64,000 nt of DNA, from assembly GCF_020181355.1 (NCBI RefSeq), contig NZ_CP084004.1, forward strand, positions 1,674,001-1,738,000. The letters are read 5' to 3'. Below, piece by piece: positions 43,520 to 52,668 of this stretch. Numbering within the stretch: the stretch's first letter is position 1; each line of letters starts with the position of its first letter. The translations under genes and the position numbers were made by a program. A model generated the notes under the pieces. The model was not told where the DNA came from, searched no databases, and was given only the letters and a program-made list of their open reading frames with translations. The DNA comes from Collinsella aerofaciens. GTDB taxonomy: Bacteria; Actinomycetota; Coriobacteriia; Coriobacteriales; Coriobacteriaceae.

Positions 43520-45283
43520 ATGAAGGCACTCTACAATGACGGTTCGGTGGCCGAGCTCCCGCAGGACGAGGTCACGCACGTCATCCGCCACTCCGCCGCG
43601 CACATCATGGCGCAGGCCATCAAGCGCCTCTATCCCGAGGCCGACTTTGCCTACGGTCCCGCGACCGACAACGGCTTCTATTACGACGTCGACCTGCCCG
43701 AGGGCGTCAAGATCAGCGAGGACGATTTCCCCGCGATCGAGGCCGAGATGAAAAAGATTGTCAAGGAGAACCTCAAGTTCTCCGTGTACGAGAAGCCCCG
43801 CGCCGAGGCCATCGCCCTTATGGAGGAGCGCGGCGAGAAGTACAAGGTCGAGCACATCGGCGACCTGGACGACGACGCCCGCATTACCTTCTACCAGCAG
43901 GGCGACTACATCGACATGTGCGTCGGCCCCCACATCTGCTACACCAAGGCCCTCAAGGCCTTTAAGCTCACCGGCGTCTCGGGCGCCTACTGGAAGGGCG
44001 ACAAGGACAACAAGATGCTCACCCGCATCAACGGCGTCGCCTTTGCCACCAAGGAAGAGCTCGACGAGCACATGCACATGCTGGAGGAGGCCAGGAAGCG
44101 CGACCACCGCAAGATCGGTCGCGAGATGGACCTCTTTATGATGCGCGACGAGGCCCCCGGCTTCCCGTTCTTCCTGCCCAACGGCATGATCCTTAAGAAC
44201 GCGCTGCTGGACTACTGGCGCGAGATCCACCACAAGGCCGGCTACGTGGAGATCTCCACGCCGCTCATCATGAACAAGCAGCTGTGGAAGACCTCGGGTC
44301 ACTGGGACCACTACAAGGACAACATGTACTCCACCGTCATCGACGACGAAGAGTACTGCATTAAGCCCATGAACTGCCCGGGCGGCGTGCTGGTGTACGC
44401 CTCCAAGCCGCATTCCTATCGCGAGCTGCCCATTCGCGCCGGCGAGATTGGCCTGGTGCACCGCCACGAGCTGCGCGGCGCCCTGCACGGCCTGTTCCGC
44501 GTGCGCTGCTTTAACCAGGACGACGCTCACCTGTTTGTGCGTCCCGACCAGCTGACCGACGAGATCGTGGGCGTGGTCAACCTCATCGACTCCGTGTACC
44601 AAAAGTTTGGCTTTAAGTACCACGTTGAGCTTTCTACCCGCCCCGAGGACTCCATGGGTTCCGACGAGGACTGGGCGCGCGCCGAGGAGGGCCTGCGCAC
44701 CGCTCTGGAGCAGCTGCATATGGACTATGAGGTCAACGAGGGCGACGGCGCCTTCTACGGCCCCAAGATCGACTTCCACCTGGAGGACTCGCTCGGCCGC
44801 ACTTGGCAGTGCGGTACCGTCCAGCTCGACTTCCAGATGCCGCTCAACTTTGACCTGGAGTACGTAGACGCCGACGGCACCAAGAAGCGCCCCATCATGC
44901 TGCACCGCGTGTGCTTTGGCTCCATCGAGCGCTTCATCGGTATTCTGATTGAGCACTTTGCTGGCAAGTTCCCCACCTGGCTGGCCCCCGTGCAGGTCAA
45001 GGCGCTTCCGGTTTCCGAGAAGAGCCGCGACTACGCCCACGAGGTGTGCGCCAAGCTGGAGGAGGCCGGCATCCGCGTGGTCTGCGACGACCGTGACGAG
45101 AAGATTGGCTACAAGATCCGCGAGGCCCGCAGCATCGATCGCGTGCCCTACATGCTTATCCTGGGCGAGAAGGAGGTCGAGGCCGGCAACATCTCCGTCC
45201 GCGATCGCTCCAACGAGACCGTTCAGATGAGCGTTGACGAGTTTGTTGCCAAGGTACTCGAGGAGATTAAAACCCGCGCCTAA
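43520..45283 (+). CDS. thrS: Threonyl-tRNA synthetase without TGS domain
   Basis: 587 aa from the ATG at 43520 (GAGAGGAG upstream), against about 640 in the full-length family. The protein begins almost directly at the editing domain (HVIRHSAAHIMAQAIKRLYP near residue 18; CVGPHICYT near 135), so the N-terminal ~60-residue TGS domain is absent. The class II catalytic core has MNCPGG near 290 and RHELRGALHGLFRVR near 318, with the anticodon domain at the C-terminus. No in-frame TGS coding is visible upstream. It ends at a strong terminator. Confidence 0.96.
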   Translation: MKALYNDGSVAELPQDEVTHVIRHSAAHIMAQAIKRLYPEADFAYGPATDNGFYYDVDLPEGVKISEDDFPAIEAEMKKIVKENLKFSVYEKPRAEAIALMEERGEKYKVEHIGDLDDDARITFYQQGDYIDMCVGPHICYTKALKAFKLTGVSGAYWKGDKDNKMLTRINGVAFATKEELDEHMHMLEEARKRDHRKIGREMDLFMMRDEAPGFPFFLPNGMILKNALLDYWREIHHKAGYVEISTPLIMNKQLWKTSGHWDHYKDNMYSTVIDDEEYCIKPMNCPGGVLVYASKPHSYRELPIRAGEIGLVHRHELRGALHGLFRVRCFNQDDAHLFVRPDQLTDEIVGVVNLIDSVYQKFGFKYHVELSTRPEDSMGSDEDWARAEEGLRTALEQLHMDYEVNEGDGAFYGPKIDFHLEDSLGRTWQCGTVQLDFQMPLNFDLEYVDADGTKKRPIMLHRVCFGSIERFIGILIEHFAGKFPTWLAPVQVKALPVSEKSRDYAHEVCAKLEEAGIRVVCDDRDEKIGYKIREARSIDRVPYMLILGEKEVEAGNISVRDRSNETVQMSVDEFVAKVLEEIKTRA

Positions 45284-45304
45284 GGCAACCCAACAGAAAC
45301 AACG

Positions 45305-45340
45305 AAAGGCGACCGTCCACAAAGGGCGGTCGCCTTTTTT
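45305..45340 (+). terminator. Rho-independent terminator of thrS
   Basis: Stem AAAGGCGACCG (45305-45315) with its complement (45327-45337), loop of 11, T run to 45340. Confidence 0.93.
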
Positions 45341-45395
45341 AATGCCAAAACGAGAAAAAGCCGCTGGTAGAGCGCCTTTTTTGTTGTGCAAAAAG

Positions 45396-45518
45396 GTACA
45401 GGTTTTTGTATCTTTCGACGCGAGCCATTATACAAGTTAATTCGGACTGTTTTCCCAGATTGCACAAATTGCGGCGCGAAAGGACACATCTCCATAACCC
45501 CCCTACAAAAACCTGTAC
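45396..45518. repeat. Widely spaced inverted repeat ahead of the polysaccharide locus
   Basis: GTACAGGTTTTTGTA at 45396-45410 and its exact complement at 45504-45518, each flanked outside by an A/T-rich GCAAAA-type extension. 93 bases lie between, A/T-rich, and the pair ends 89 bases before the antiterminator gene. It could be a regulatory loop or invertible-element-like boundary. Confidence 0.6.
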
Positions 45519-45607
45519 TTTTGCGACTGCGCCTAGCTGCGAGCGAGAAGATGTTCTAAACGCCCCGGTATTTGCGTGCGTCGCAAAGCCAGAAAAGGGG
45601 GCGAGAG

Positions 45608-46198
45608 ATGGAGCAGACAACGCGGCGCCAAGAGCAACTGCCGGGCGCATTCAACGGCGCAACTACCAACAGCCAGCATGGCCGCGTCCGCTGGTATCTG
45701 GTCCACACCCCCAACGGTAAAGAGCGCGAGACCTGCGAAAAGGTCCGCCGTATTATCCCGCACGATCTGATGCAGGACGCTTTTGTGATGCAAAAGGAGT
45801 TCTGGTTTAAGCGGGACGGCGCCTGGTCGCTCCAAACCAAACCCATGTACAAGGAATATTTCTTCGTCGCCACGCACGATGCCGCAGCGCTCGATAGGGC
45901 TTTGGCTCAACTGAGCTTTGGCTGCCGCATTGCCGGCAGCAGGGAGCGGGCCTATGCGCCTATGCCGGACGATGCGCAGGAGTGGTACCGCAGCGTGCTG
46001 GACGACGACGGAGTGGTGCGCAACAGCGTGGCGCGCATAGAAGATGGCGTGCTGCACATAGAGCAGGGTCCACTTGTGGGGCAAGAGGCCCGCGTTAAAA
46101 AGGTCGACCGTCATAAGCGCTGGTGCCTGGTGGACGTGGGCGAAGGCGTCTCCGCTTTTAGGGAGCTGCTTCCGCTGGACGTTCCCAGCAAAACGTAA
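45608..46198 (+). CDS. NusG-family specialised antiterminator (LoaP/UpxY-like)
   Basis: 196 aa from the ATG at 45608 (AAAGGGGG upstream). The NGN domain is visible as RWYLVHTPNGKERETCEKVR near residue 31, KPMYKEYFFVAT near 83, and a C-terminal KOW-like stretch GPLVGQEARVKKVDRHKRW near 160. Unlike housekeeping NusG it stands at the head of a polysaccharide cluster, the classical position of LoaP, UpxY and RfaH relatives that help RNA polymerase read through long operons. Target leader sequence not identified; the region downstream contains an 11-G run. Confidence 0.85.
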   Translation: MEQTTRRQEQLPGAFNGATTNSQHGRVRWYLVHTPNGKERETCEKVRRIIPHDLMQDAFVMQKEFWFKRDGAWSLQTKPMYKEYFFVATHDAAALDRALAQLSFGCRIAGSRERAYAPMPDDAQEWYRSVLDDDGVVRNSVARIEDGVLHIEQGPLVGQEARVKKVDRHKRWCLVDVGEGVSAFRELLPLDVPSKT

Positions 46199-46246
46199 GG
46201 GATACGTTGCACCGGCAATTTATTTGGTTTTTGAATTTGTGGATTT

Positions 46247-46257
46247 GGGGGGGGGGG
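46247..46257 (+). repeat. Poly-G tract of 11 G upstream of the sugar transferase
   Basis: Eleven consecutive G (46247-46257) in the gap between the antiterminator and the sugar transferase, 29 bases upstream of the proposed GTG start. Homopolymers of this length slip readily during replication. Confidence 0.9.
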
Positions 46258-46286
46258 TTCCTGGGGACAGGAACGAAAGTTTTATT

Positions 46287-47087
46287 GTGACTGCTAAAGA
46301 AGTAACAGAGAATAATGCGCCCGTGGGGGCGACGCTCATTGCTCGGGCCATGGACCGGCGCAAGGGCACGGCGGGTGCTGGGGTCGGCTCCGCTGCAAAC
46401 ACGGGTGCGGTGAGCCTCCCGGGCTCGCCCGAGTTCGCTGCAGAGTCCCGTGCGCTCGACACGCGATCGCTTGGCTACCGCTTCGTGAAGCGCACGTTCG
46501 ACATCGCGTTCAGTGCGTGCGTCTGCGTCGTGGCTCTTATCCCTGGCACGGTTCTTTGCGCGTTCATTGCGGCCGACACCAAGGGTGCTCCCATCTATGC
46601 GCACGAGCGGGCTGGGCGCTTCGGTCGCCCCATCCGCGTGCTCAAGTTCCGCTCCATGGTCGCCGACGCCAACGACGTGGAGAAGTACCTCAGCCCCGAG
46701 CAGATCGAGGAGTGGCACCGCGAGCGGAAGGTCACAAACGATCCCCGCATCACCAAGCTAGGCCGCGTCCTGCGCAAGACTTCCCTGGACGAGCTGCCCC
46801 AGTTCTTCAACGTGCTCGCGGGCCAGCTCTCCGTCATCGGCCCTCGCGCCATCACCTACGAGGAGCTCGGGAACTATACGCACGAGCAACAGGTGCAGGT
46901 GCTTGCCGTCCCGCAGGGCATTACCGGTGCCTGGCAGTCGGGCCCGCGCAACCTCGCGACCTTCGAGAACGGCCTGCGCCAGGAGTTCGAGCTTGCCTAC
47001 GCGAAGGGTGCCAGCCTCAAGGCAGACTGGAAGGTCTTCTTCAAGACCTTTGGCGTCATGTTCGGCAAGAAGAAGACGGGGAGGTAG
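46287..47087 (+). CDS. Undecaprenyl-phosphate sugar phosphotransferase (initiating sugar transferase)
   Basis: 266 aa from the GTG at 46287 (GAAAG 7 bases upstream); an ATG at 46350 is an alternative. One N-terminal membrane helix (FDIAFSACVCVVALIPGTV near residue 72), then the bacterial sugar transferase domain: RVLKFRSMVADAN near 112, KTSLDELPQFFNVLAGQ near 167, GPRAITYEE near 188. It loads the first sugar phosphate onto the lipid carrier and so starts repeat-unit synthesis. First structural gene of the polysaccharide locus; downstream of an 11-G run that may affect its expression. Confidence 0.9.
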   Translation: MTAKEVTENNAPVGATLIARAMDRRKGTAGAGVGSAANTGAVSLPGSPEFAAESRALDTRSLGYRFVKRTFDIAFSACVCVVALIPGTVLCAFIAADTKGAPIYAHERAGRFGRPIRVLKFRSMVADANDVEKYLSPEQIEEWHRERKVTNDPRITKLGRVLRKTSLDELPQFFNVLAGQLSVIGPRAITYEELGNYTHEQQVQVLAVPQGITGAWQSGPRNLATFENGLRQEFELAYAKGASLKADWKVFFKTFGVMFGKKKTGR

Positions 47088-47090
47088 CGC

Positions 47091-48008
47091 ATGAGTGCTG
47101 ACAAACCCCTCGTCTCGATCGTGGTGCCGACCTACAAGCGCTCTGACAGGATTCGCGTGGCCCTGGACTCAATCGCCGCGCAGGACTACGGCGCGGAGAA
47201 CATCGAACTGATTGTAGTGAGCGACAATCGGCCGGAGTGGCCGGAAAGCGCCGAGACCGACGCGGCGGTCGCCCCCTATGCCGCGAGCCTTCCGCACTTT
47301 AGGCTGCTGCACACCTCCGGCCAGACCGGCGGCGGGGCGGCGCGCAACTACGCCTGCCGCCAGGCGACGGGCGAGTACCTCACGTTCCTCGACGATGACG
47401 ACGAGTTCCTGCCTGACAAGGTGTCCACCCAGGTCGCCTTCATGCAGGAAAACTCCCTCGACATGAGCTGGCAGGATGTCTCGTGGTATGACGAACGTGG
47501 CCGGCTTGTGGAGCACCGCAGGCTCGACCATTGCGAGGACTTCTCCACCGAGGGTCTGCTGCGCGCGCACCTCCTAACGCCGATAAGCCCAACGGCCATC
47601 TATATGCTCAGGCGCGACCTGTTCGACCGCACTGAGGGTTTCGGCGAGGTGGCGACCGGCCAAGACTGGTGGCTGATGCTGCGCTGCATAGAGGCTGGCG
47701 CCCACATGGGCTACATGCCCGAGGTGCACGTGAGGCAGTACCTCCATTCCGGCGAGAGGCTCTCGCTTGGCAAGAACAAGGTAAACGGCGAGGTCGCAAG
47801 GCACGAGGTGGTGCGCGGCTACTACCCGCGCCTCAGCAAGAAGGATGTGCGCTACATCGAATTTCGCCACAACGCCGTGCTCGCCTTCGCTATGAAGCGC
47901 AGCAACCAGCCAGGCCAGGCTGTGATTTACGCCTTAAAGGCCATTGCCTCATCGCCCGCCGCCTGCGTCTCTGAGGCGCTGAAGTTCTTCGGCAAGGCGA
48001 AATCCTAA
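47091..48008 (+). CDS. Family 2 glycosyltransferase
   Basis: 305 aa. GT-A fold: [13 protein letters not shown] near residue 9, the [19 protein letters not shown] segment near 81 and the metal-binding [13 protein letters not shown] near 101. GT2 enzymes add single sugars from nucleotide donors to the lipid-linked repeat. It begins 3 bases after the sugar transferase. The donor and acceptor cannot be predicted. Confidence 0.9.
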   Translation: MSADKPLVSIVVPTYKRSDRIRVALDSIAAQDYGAENIELIVVSDNRPEWPESAETDAAVAPYAASLPHFRLLHTSGQTGGGAARNYACRQATGEYLTFLDDDDEFLPDKVSTQVAFMQENSLDMSWQDVSWYDERGRLVEHRRLDHCEDFSTEGLLRAHLLTPISPTAIYMLRRDLFDRTEGFGEVATGQDWWLMLRCIEAGAHMGYMPEVHVRQYLHSGERLSLGKNKVNGEVARHEVVRGYYPRLSKKDVRYIEFRHNAVLAFAMKRSNQPGQAVIYALKAIASSPAACVSEALKFFGKAKS

Positions 48009-48051
48009 CTATTTCATATGTGTGCCTGCTCTTAACGAAAGGTTGAATGAT

Positions 48052-49323
48052 ATGTCCGAAAAAATGAAGATAGCAGTCGCCGGCACCGGCTATGTGGGGC
48101 TCTCGTTGGCCGTTCTGCTCTCGCAGCACAACGAGGTGCGCGCGCTCGACATCGTCTCCGAGAAGGTAGAGAAGATTAACGCTTTTCAGTCGCCCATCCA
48201 GGACGACGAGATTGAGCTCTTCCTGGCCGAGGCTAAGGCGGGCACGAGGAAGCTCGACCTGCATGCAACCGTGGACGTCGCCGAGGCCTATACAGGCGCG
48301 GATTTCGCCATCGTGGCCACGCCAACGAACTACGACTCGGACCGCAACTTTTTCGACACCTCGTCTGTTGAAGCCGCAATTTCGGCAATCCGCTCGGTGA
48401 ACCCGACGGCCTGGATTGTCATCAAGTCGACCATCCCTGTGGGTTACACTTCGTCGCTTCGCGAGACGCTTGGCGACAGCCGCATCATCTTCAGCCCCGA
48501 GTTCCTTCGAGAGAGCAAGGCGCTCTACGATAATTTGCACCCTAGCCGCATCGTTGTGGGCGCGCCCAAGGACGACGAGGAAGCTGTGAAGGCCGCAAAG
48601 ACGTTTGCTGGGCTGCTCGCCCAAGGCGTCGGCCCCGCCGAGCTTGAGCGCACCAACCCTGATGGCACGACGGGCATCCCGCAGCTCGTTCTTGGTACCA
48701 CCGAGGCGGAGGCCGTGAAGCTGTTCGCCAACACCTACCTGGCACTTCGCGTGGCGTACTTCAATGAGCTGGACACTTACTGCGAGATGAGGGGACTCAA
48801 CACCAAGGACGTCATCGATGGCGTGTGCCTAGAGCCCCGCATTGGCTCCCACTACAACAACCCCTCCTTCGGCTACGGCGGCTACTGCCTGCCCAAGGAC
48901 ACCAAGCAGTTGCTGGCCAACTATAAGGACGTGCCTCAGAACCTTATCGAGGCCATCGTCGATGCCAACCGCACTCGCAAGGACTACATTGCAGACGAGG
49001 TACTGCAACTGCTGTGGGACAAGGTATACGAAGGCAAGGAGAAGCCCGTGGCGGGCGTGTACCGCCTGACCATGAAGTCGAACTCCGACAATTTCCGCGC
49101 CAGTTCCATCCAGGGCGTTATGAAGCGCGTGAAGGCCAAGGGAGTGCCGGTCGTTGTCTACGAGCCAACGCTGGACGCGCCGGAATTCTTCGGTTCCGAG
49201 GTGACGCATGACCTTGAGAAGTTCAAGGCCGAGTGCGACGTGATCATTGCCAACCGGTGGAGCGACGATCTGGCCGATGTTGCCGGCAAGGTGTATACCC
49301 GCGACCTATTCAAGAGGGATTAG
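48052..49323 (+). CDS. ugd: UDP-glucose 6-dehydrogenase
   Basis: 423 aa from the ATG at 48052 (AAAGG upstream). NAD site [20 protein letters not shown] near residue 6; the catalytic cysteine lies in [14 protein letters not shown] near 276; STIPVGYT near 128 is conserved. It oxidises UDP-glucose to UDP-glucuronate, the precursor for glucuronate and, with the epimerase encoded later in the locus, galacturonate residues. This makes a uronic-acid-containing polymer likely. Confidence 0.92.
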   Translation: MSEKMKIAVAGTGYVGLSLAVLLSQHNEVRALDIVSEKVEKINAFQSPIQDDEIELFLAEAKAGTRKLDLHATVDVAEAYTGADFAIVATPTNYDSDRNFFDTSSVEAAISAIRSVNPTAWIVIKSTIPVGYTSSLRETLGDSRIIFSPEFLRESKALYDNLHPSRIVVGAPKDDEEAVKAAKTFAGLLAQGVGPAELERTNPDGTTGIPQLVLGTTEAEAVKLFANTYLALRVAYFNELDTYCEMRGLNTKDVIDGVCLEPRIGSHYNNPSFGYGGYCLPKDTKQLLANYKDVPQNLIEAIVDANRTRKDYIADEVLQLLWDKVYEGKEKPVAGVYRLTMKSNSDNFRASSIQGVMKRVKAKGVPVVVYEPTLDAPEFFGSEVTHDLEKFKAECDVIIANRWSDDLADVAGKVYTRDLFKRD

Positions 49324-49328
49324 TATTT

Positions 49329-50621
49329 GTGGCGATTACTGCTGATAAAAAAAAGAGACGGCTGCTCCTTCTGACGAGGAGGTTCCCCTTTAACCGCGGC
49401 GAGGTCGCCGCTGAGTCCTATCTCGAGAACGAGATAGGCGTTCTTTCGACCTATTTCGACGAGGTGCTCGCCGTGGGGACCGAGGCGCAGCCGGGTGACG
49501 CGCCCACCTGCGCGCTGCCGGGCAATGTGACGCCCCTGGCCTTGGGTTGCGGTAATACCTCCAAGGACAAGGCTTTGCTTGCAGTCAAAGGGATCGCGTT
49601 TCCCCTTTTGGGCGGTGCGGACGTTCGTGAGGCCTATGCCACAGAATCCGTTCATGGAATCGGAAAGCGCGTGTTTCGGGGCTACTTTGCCGCGAGGGCG
49701 AAGGCAAAGGCGGACGTGCTTGCGGAGGAACTGGTCCGCTTTGGCTTTGAGCCCACGCACATATACAGCTTTTGGCTTTACGACACCGCTTTGGTCGCTG
49801 CTTGGCTGACCGGCACGTACCCATGTGCACGCGCCGTTGCGCGTGCACATGGGTACGATCTGTATGCAGATCGTACCCATGTGCATTATTTGCCCTTCCG
49901 GGGATACCTCCTATCCAAGCTTTCCGGAGTGCTTCCCTGCTCGAAAGACGGGGAGGAATACATAAACGCGAACTGGCCGGGCCATGAGGGCAAGGTGACG
50001 ACCTCCTATCTCGGAACGCGGGAGATGCCAGACAAGTCCGGCGAGCCGTTGACCTGCCCGTTGCGGGTCGTCTCGTGCTCGCGTATTGTCGACGTTAAGC
50101 GCGTGCCTCTTCTTGCTAAGGCTGTCACCCTTCTTGATGCCGAAGGGCTTCGCGTCGAATGGACCCATTACGGCGACGGCCCACAGCTCGAGGAGGCGAG
50201 GGCCGCCTGCTCGTTGCTGACGCACTCCACCGCGAAGTTCGCGGGGGCTTTGCCGAACGACGCGCTTTTGGGGGAGTACGCAGCGAAGCATTTCGACGTC
50301 TTCGTGAACGTCTCGTCAAGCGAGGGCCTGCCGCTTTCGATCATGGAGGCCTGCGGATTCGGCATTCCCGTCATCGCCACGGACGTTGGCGGAACCCACG
50401 AGATAGTAAGCGATGGCGTCAACGGCTTTCTCCTACCTAGCGACTGTGGACCGGAAGATGTCGCCGCGGCCATAAAGCGATTCGTCTTTTTGGGCAAGGC
50501 CGAAGGGTCTTCTATGAGGCGCGCTGCAAGGGCCGTTTGGGAGAGGGACTTCCGTTTGGAGGCCAACGTGGAGGGGCTTGTGCGCTCGCTCGGAGTCGAT
50601 TACAGAAACGAAGGTGAATGA
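49329..50621 (+). CDS. Family 4 glycosyltransferase containing two overlapping palindromes
   Basis: 430 aa from the GTG at 49329, just after ugd. GT-B fold: RRFPFNRGEVAAESYLENE near residue 16, ARAHGYDLYADR near 174 and the donor-site SSSEGLPLSIMEACGFGIPV near 334. In the middle of the gene (49816-49885), over the codons for TYPCARAVARAHGYDLYADR, three copies of one 19-base block alternate in orientation and can form either of two perfect hairpins. The amino acid motif RAHGYDLY is itself conserved in this GT group, so the gene is probably intact. Confidence 0.88.
   Translation: MAITADKKKRRLLLLTRRFPFNRGEVAAESYLENEIGVLSTYFDEVLAVGTEAQPGDAPTCALPGNVTPLALGCGNTSKDKALLAVKGIAFPLLGGADVREAYATESVHGIGKRVFRGYFAARAKAKADVLAEELVRFGFEPTHIYSFWLYDTALVAAWLTGTYPCARAVARAHGYDLYADRTHVHYLPFRGYLLSKLSGVLPCSKDGEEYINANWPGHEGKVTTSYLGTREMPDKSGEPLTCPLRVVSCSRIVDVKRVPLLAKAVTLLDAEGLRVEWTHYGDGPQLEEARAACSLLTHSTAKFAGALPNDALLGEYAAKHFDVFVNVSSSEGLPLSIMEACGFGIPVIATDVGGTHEIVSDGVNGFLLPSDCGPEDVAAAIKRFVFLGKAEGSSMRRAARAVWERDFRLEANVEGLVRSLGVDYRNEGE
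49816..49885. repeat. Two overlapping perfect palindromes sharing a middle arm
   Basis: Palindrome 1: 49816-49834 with 49839-49857 (19 bp, 4-base loop). Palindrome 2: 49844-49862 with 49867-49885 (19 bp, 4-base loop). The block CATGGGTACG is shared, so only one hairpin can form at a time. All lies within coding sequence. Confidence 0.95.
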
Positions 50622-51568
50622 TGGGCCAGATTGCGCAGAAGATGACCATGCTCAAAAGGTGGAGCAAAATGCTCACTGGCAAGACGGCTGTGGCCGTAGA
50701 GCAGAGCATGGGCAGGGCCTATAATGTCGGACAGTTGTCCGGGTACTACAACGATTTGACCGGCAAGGTCACTGGCAGTACTCTGCTCGACGAGGGCGGT
50801 GTCCCTGTTAGCGTCATCGCCGGTGGGGCGCGGGTGCATTTCCCCATCGCCATTTTCCAATACGGTTTGGGCTGTTACGACTTGAGCATTCTCAGGTCGG
50901 ATGAAGTTGAGCGCTTTCTCGACGCACTAAGGGTATGCTCGGATTGGGCGATCGGCGCCCAGCGGGATGACGGCTCTTGGGACGCATTTGGTCCGATAGG
51001 CAGCGCTAAGTACTCCGTCTCCTCGATGGCCCAAGGCGAGGGGTGCTCGATGCTGCTGAGGGCCCATGCGGCTTTCGGGGACGAGTGCTATAGAGTTGCG
51101 GCGCTGAAAGCTGCCGAGTTCATGCTTATCGACATGGACAATGGCGGCGTGTCGTCGCATGACGGGGGAGAACTGTTCCTGGAGGAGTACCCTCAACGCC
51201 CCAGGCGCAGTGTCATGAACGGTTGGGTGTTTAGCCTTTTCGGTCTCTATGACGCATCGTTGGTCGACGCGCGCTTCGCCGGGCCATTCAAGCACTCTGC
51301 GGAGACGTTGGCTTGCCATTTGGATGACTACGACGCCGGCTTCTGGTCTTATTACGACATGGAAAAGCGTATCGCCTCTCCCGCCTACCATCATCTACAT
51401 ATAGCGCAGCTCCGCGCAATGGCGGATCTTTCAGGCGACGCAAGGTTCGCGGTGAAGGCCGAGGTATACGAGCGCTATCAGGAATCTCCGGCCAACCGCA
51501 GGAAGGCGATTGCTAAAAAGGCGCTGCAGAAGCTGATCGAGAAATCCGATGCGGTGATCGTCCAATGA
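50618..51568 (+). CDS. D-glucuronyl C5-epimerase C-terminal domain protein
   Basis: 316 aa; the ATG at 50618 overlaps the preceding stop, and an ATG at 50621 is equally possible. The part from about residue 90 resembles the catalytic C-terminal domain of heparosan glucuronyl C5-epimerase: QRDDGSWDAF near 115, MNGWVFSLFGLYDAS near 203 and GFWSYYDMEKRIASPAYHHL near 245. In animals and a few bacteria this domain converts glucuronate to iduronate within a polymer. No signal peptide is seen, so it may act on lipid-linked intermediates in the cytoplasm. Context (ugd, uronate epimerase) fits a uronic-acid polymer. Confidence 0.8.
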   Translation: MMGQIAQKMTMLKRWSKMLTGKTAVAVEQSMGRAYNVGQLSGYYNDLTGKVTGSTLLDEGGVPVSVIAGGARVHFPIAIFQYGLGCYDLSILRSDEVERFLDALRVCSDWAIGAQRDDGSWDAFGPIGSAKYSVSSMAQGEGCSMLLRAHAAFGDECYRVAALKAAEFMLIDMDNGGVSSHDGGELFLEEYPQRPRRSVMNGWVFSLFGLYDASLVDARFAGPFKHSAETLACHLDDYDAGFWSYYDMEKRIASPAYHHLHIAQLRAMADLSGDARFAVKAEVYERYQESPANRRKAIAKKALQKLIEKSDAVIVQ

Positions 51569-52668
51569 AGAAGGCCCTCTATATCGTGACCTCGATGGAC
51601 ACCGGCGGGGCCGAGACGGTATTCATGAAGTATTACCGGGCTTTGGACAAGTCGCGCTATCAGCTCGACTTCTGTGTGTCGTCCGACGTGCCGGGCTTTT
51701 ACGACGCCGAAATCGAGTCGATGGGCGGCAGAATTGTGCACACAGTCAAGAAGACCGAGGCCGGGCCGGTCGCTTCGTTCAAGCGGCTCATGCAGATAGC
51801 CCGGGACGGCGGTTATTGCTGTGCTGTCAGGTCGTCTCAGCACAGTCTTTCCTGTCTTGATTTGCTCGCCATGAGATTCGGAGGCGTGTCCAGAACCATA
51901 TTCAGGTCAAGCAACACGGGTACAGTTTCGAACAGCAAAAAGGAGACCCTGCTGCACAATCTTTTCAAGCCCCTTGTCAGGGTTGCGGCGACCGACTTCG
52001 CCGCCCCGTCTACCGAGGCGGGCGTCTACATGTTCGGCAAGGCGGGGGTATCGGGGCCGCGTTTCCATCTCATGAAGAACGCGCTCAACCTCGAGGACTA
52101 CGCCTATGACGCTTCGACACGGGACGATGTTAAGCGCGAACTGGGCGTTCCTGCCGAGTCCTATGTCGTCGGGCACGTCGGGAGGTTCAGTGAGCAGAAG
52201 AACCACCTCTTCCTTGTCGATGTTTTTGCTGAAATCGCCCGGAGAAGGCCAGACGCCGTCCTCATTCTCGTCGGCAAAGGCGAGACACGCACGGCCGTTG
52301 AGAGGCGCGTTGCCGAGCTCGGATTGACCGATAGGGTGGTGTTTGCCGGGGTTAGGAGCGATGTCTGCCGTCTCTATTCGGCTATGGACGTCTTCATCTT
52401 CCCCTCTGTCTACGAAGGCCTGCCGAACGTCGTCGTCGAGGCGCAGGCAAACGGACTCCCTTGCGTGATTAGCGACTCCATCACGCGGGAGGTTGGCATT
52501 TGCGAGAACGTCGTTTACAAAAGTCTGGGCGACGCTCTGGACGAATGGGCCGACGCCGCGCTCTCCGCGGATCGCATAGGGTCAAGCGCCAGTGCGAGGG
52601 ATTTGAAAGGCTCGGGCTATGAAATCAATTCGGAGCTTCCCGGTTTCGTGAGGCTGGTATTCGGATGA
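51565..52668 (+). CDS. Family 4 glycosyltransferase
   Basis: 367 aa. N-terminus LYIVTSMDTGGAETVFMKYY near residue 4 is a classical GT4 start; the donor site region VGHVGRFSEQKNHLFLVDVF near 193 and FPSVYEGLPNVVVEAQANG near 277 complete the GT-B signature. It overlaps the upstream epimerase gene (ATGA) and the polymerase gene downstream (ATGA), so it is translationally coupled on both sides. Donor sugar unknown. Confidence 0.9.
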   Translation: MKKALYIVTSMDTGGAETVFMKYYRALDKSRYQLDFCVSSDVPGFYDAEIESMGGRIVHTVKKTEAGPVASFKRLMQIARDGGYCCAVRSSQHSLSCLDLLAMRFGGVSRTIFRSSNTGTVSNSKKETLLHNLFKPLVRVAATDFAAPSTEAGVYMFGKAGVSGPRFHLMKNALNLEDYAYDASTRDDVKRELGVPAESYVVGHVGRFSEQKNHLFLVDVFAEIARRRPDAVLILVGKGETRTAVERRVAELGLTDRVVFAGVRSDVCRLYSAMDVFIFPSVYEGLPNVVVEAQANGLPCVISDSITREVGICENVVYKSLGDALDEWADAALSADRIGSSASARDLKGSGYEINSELPGFVRLVFG

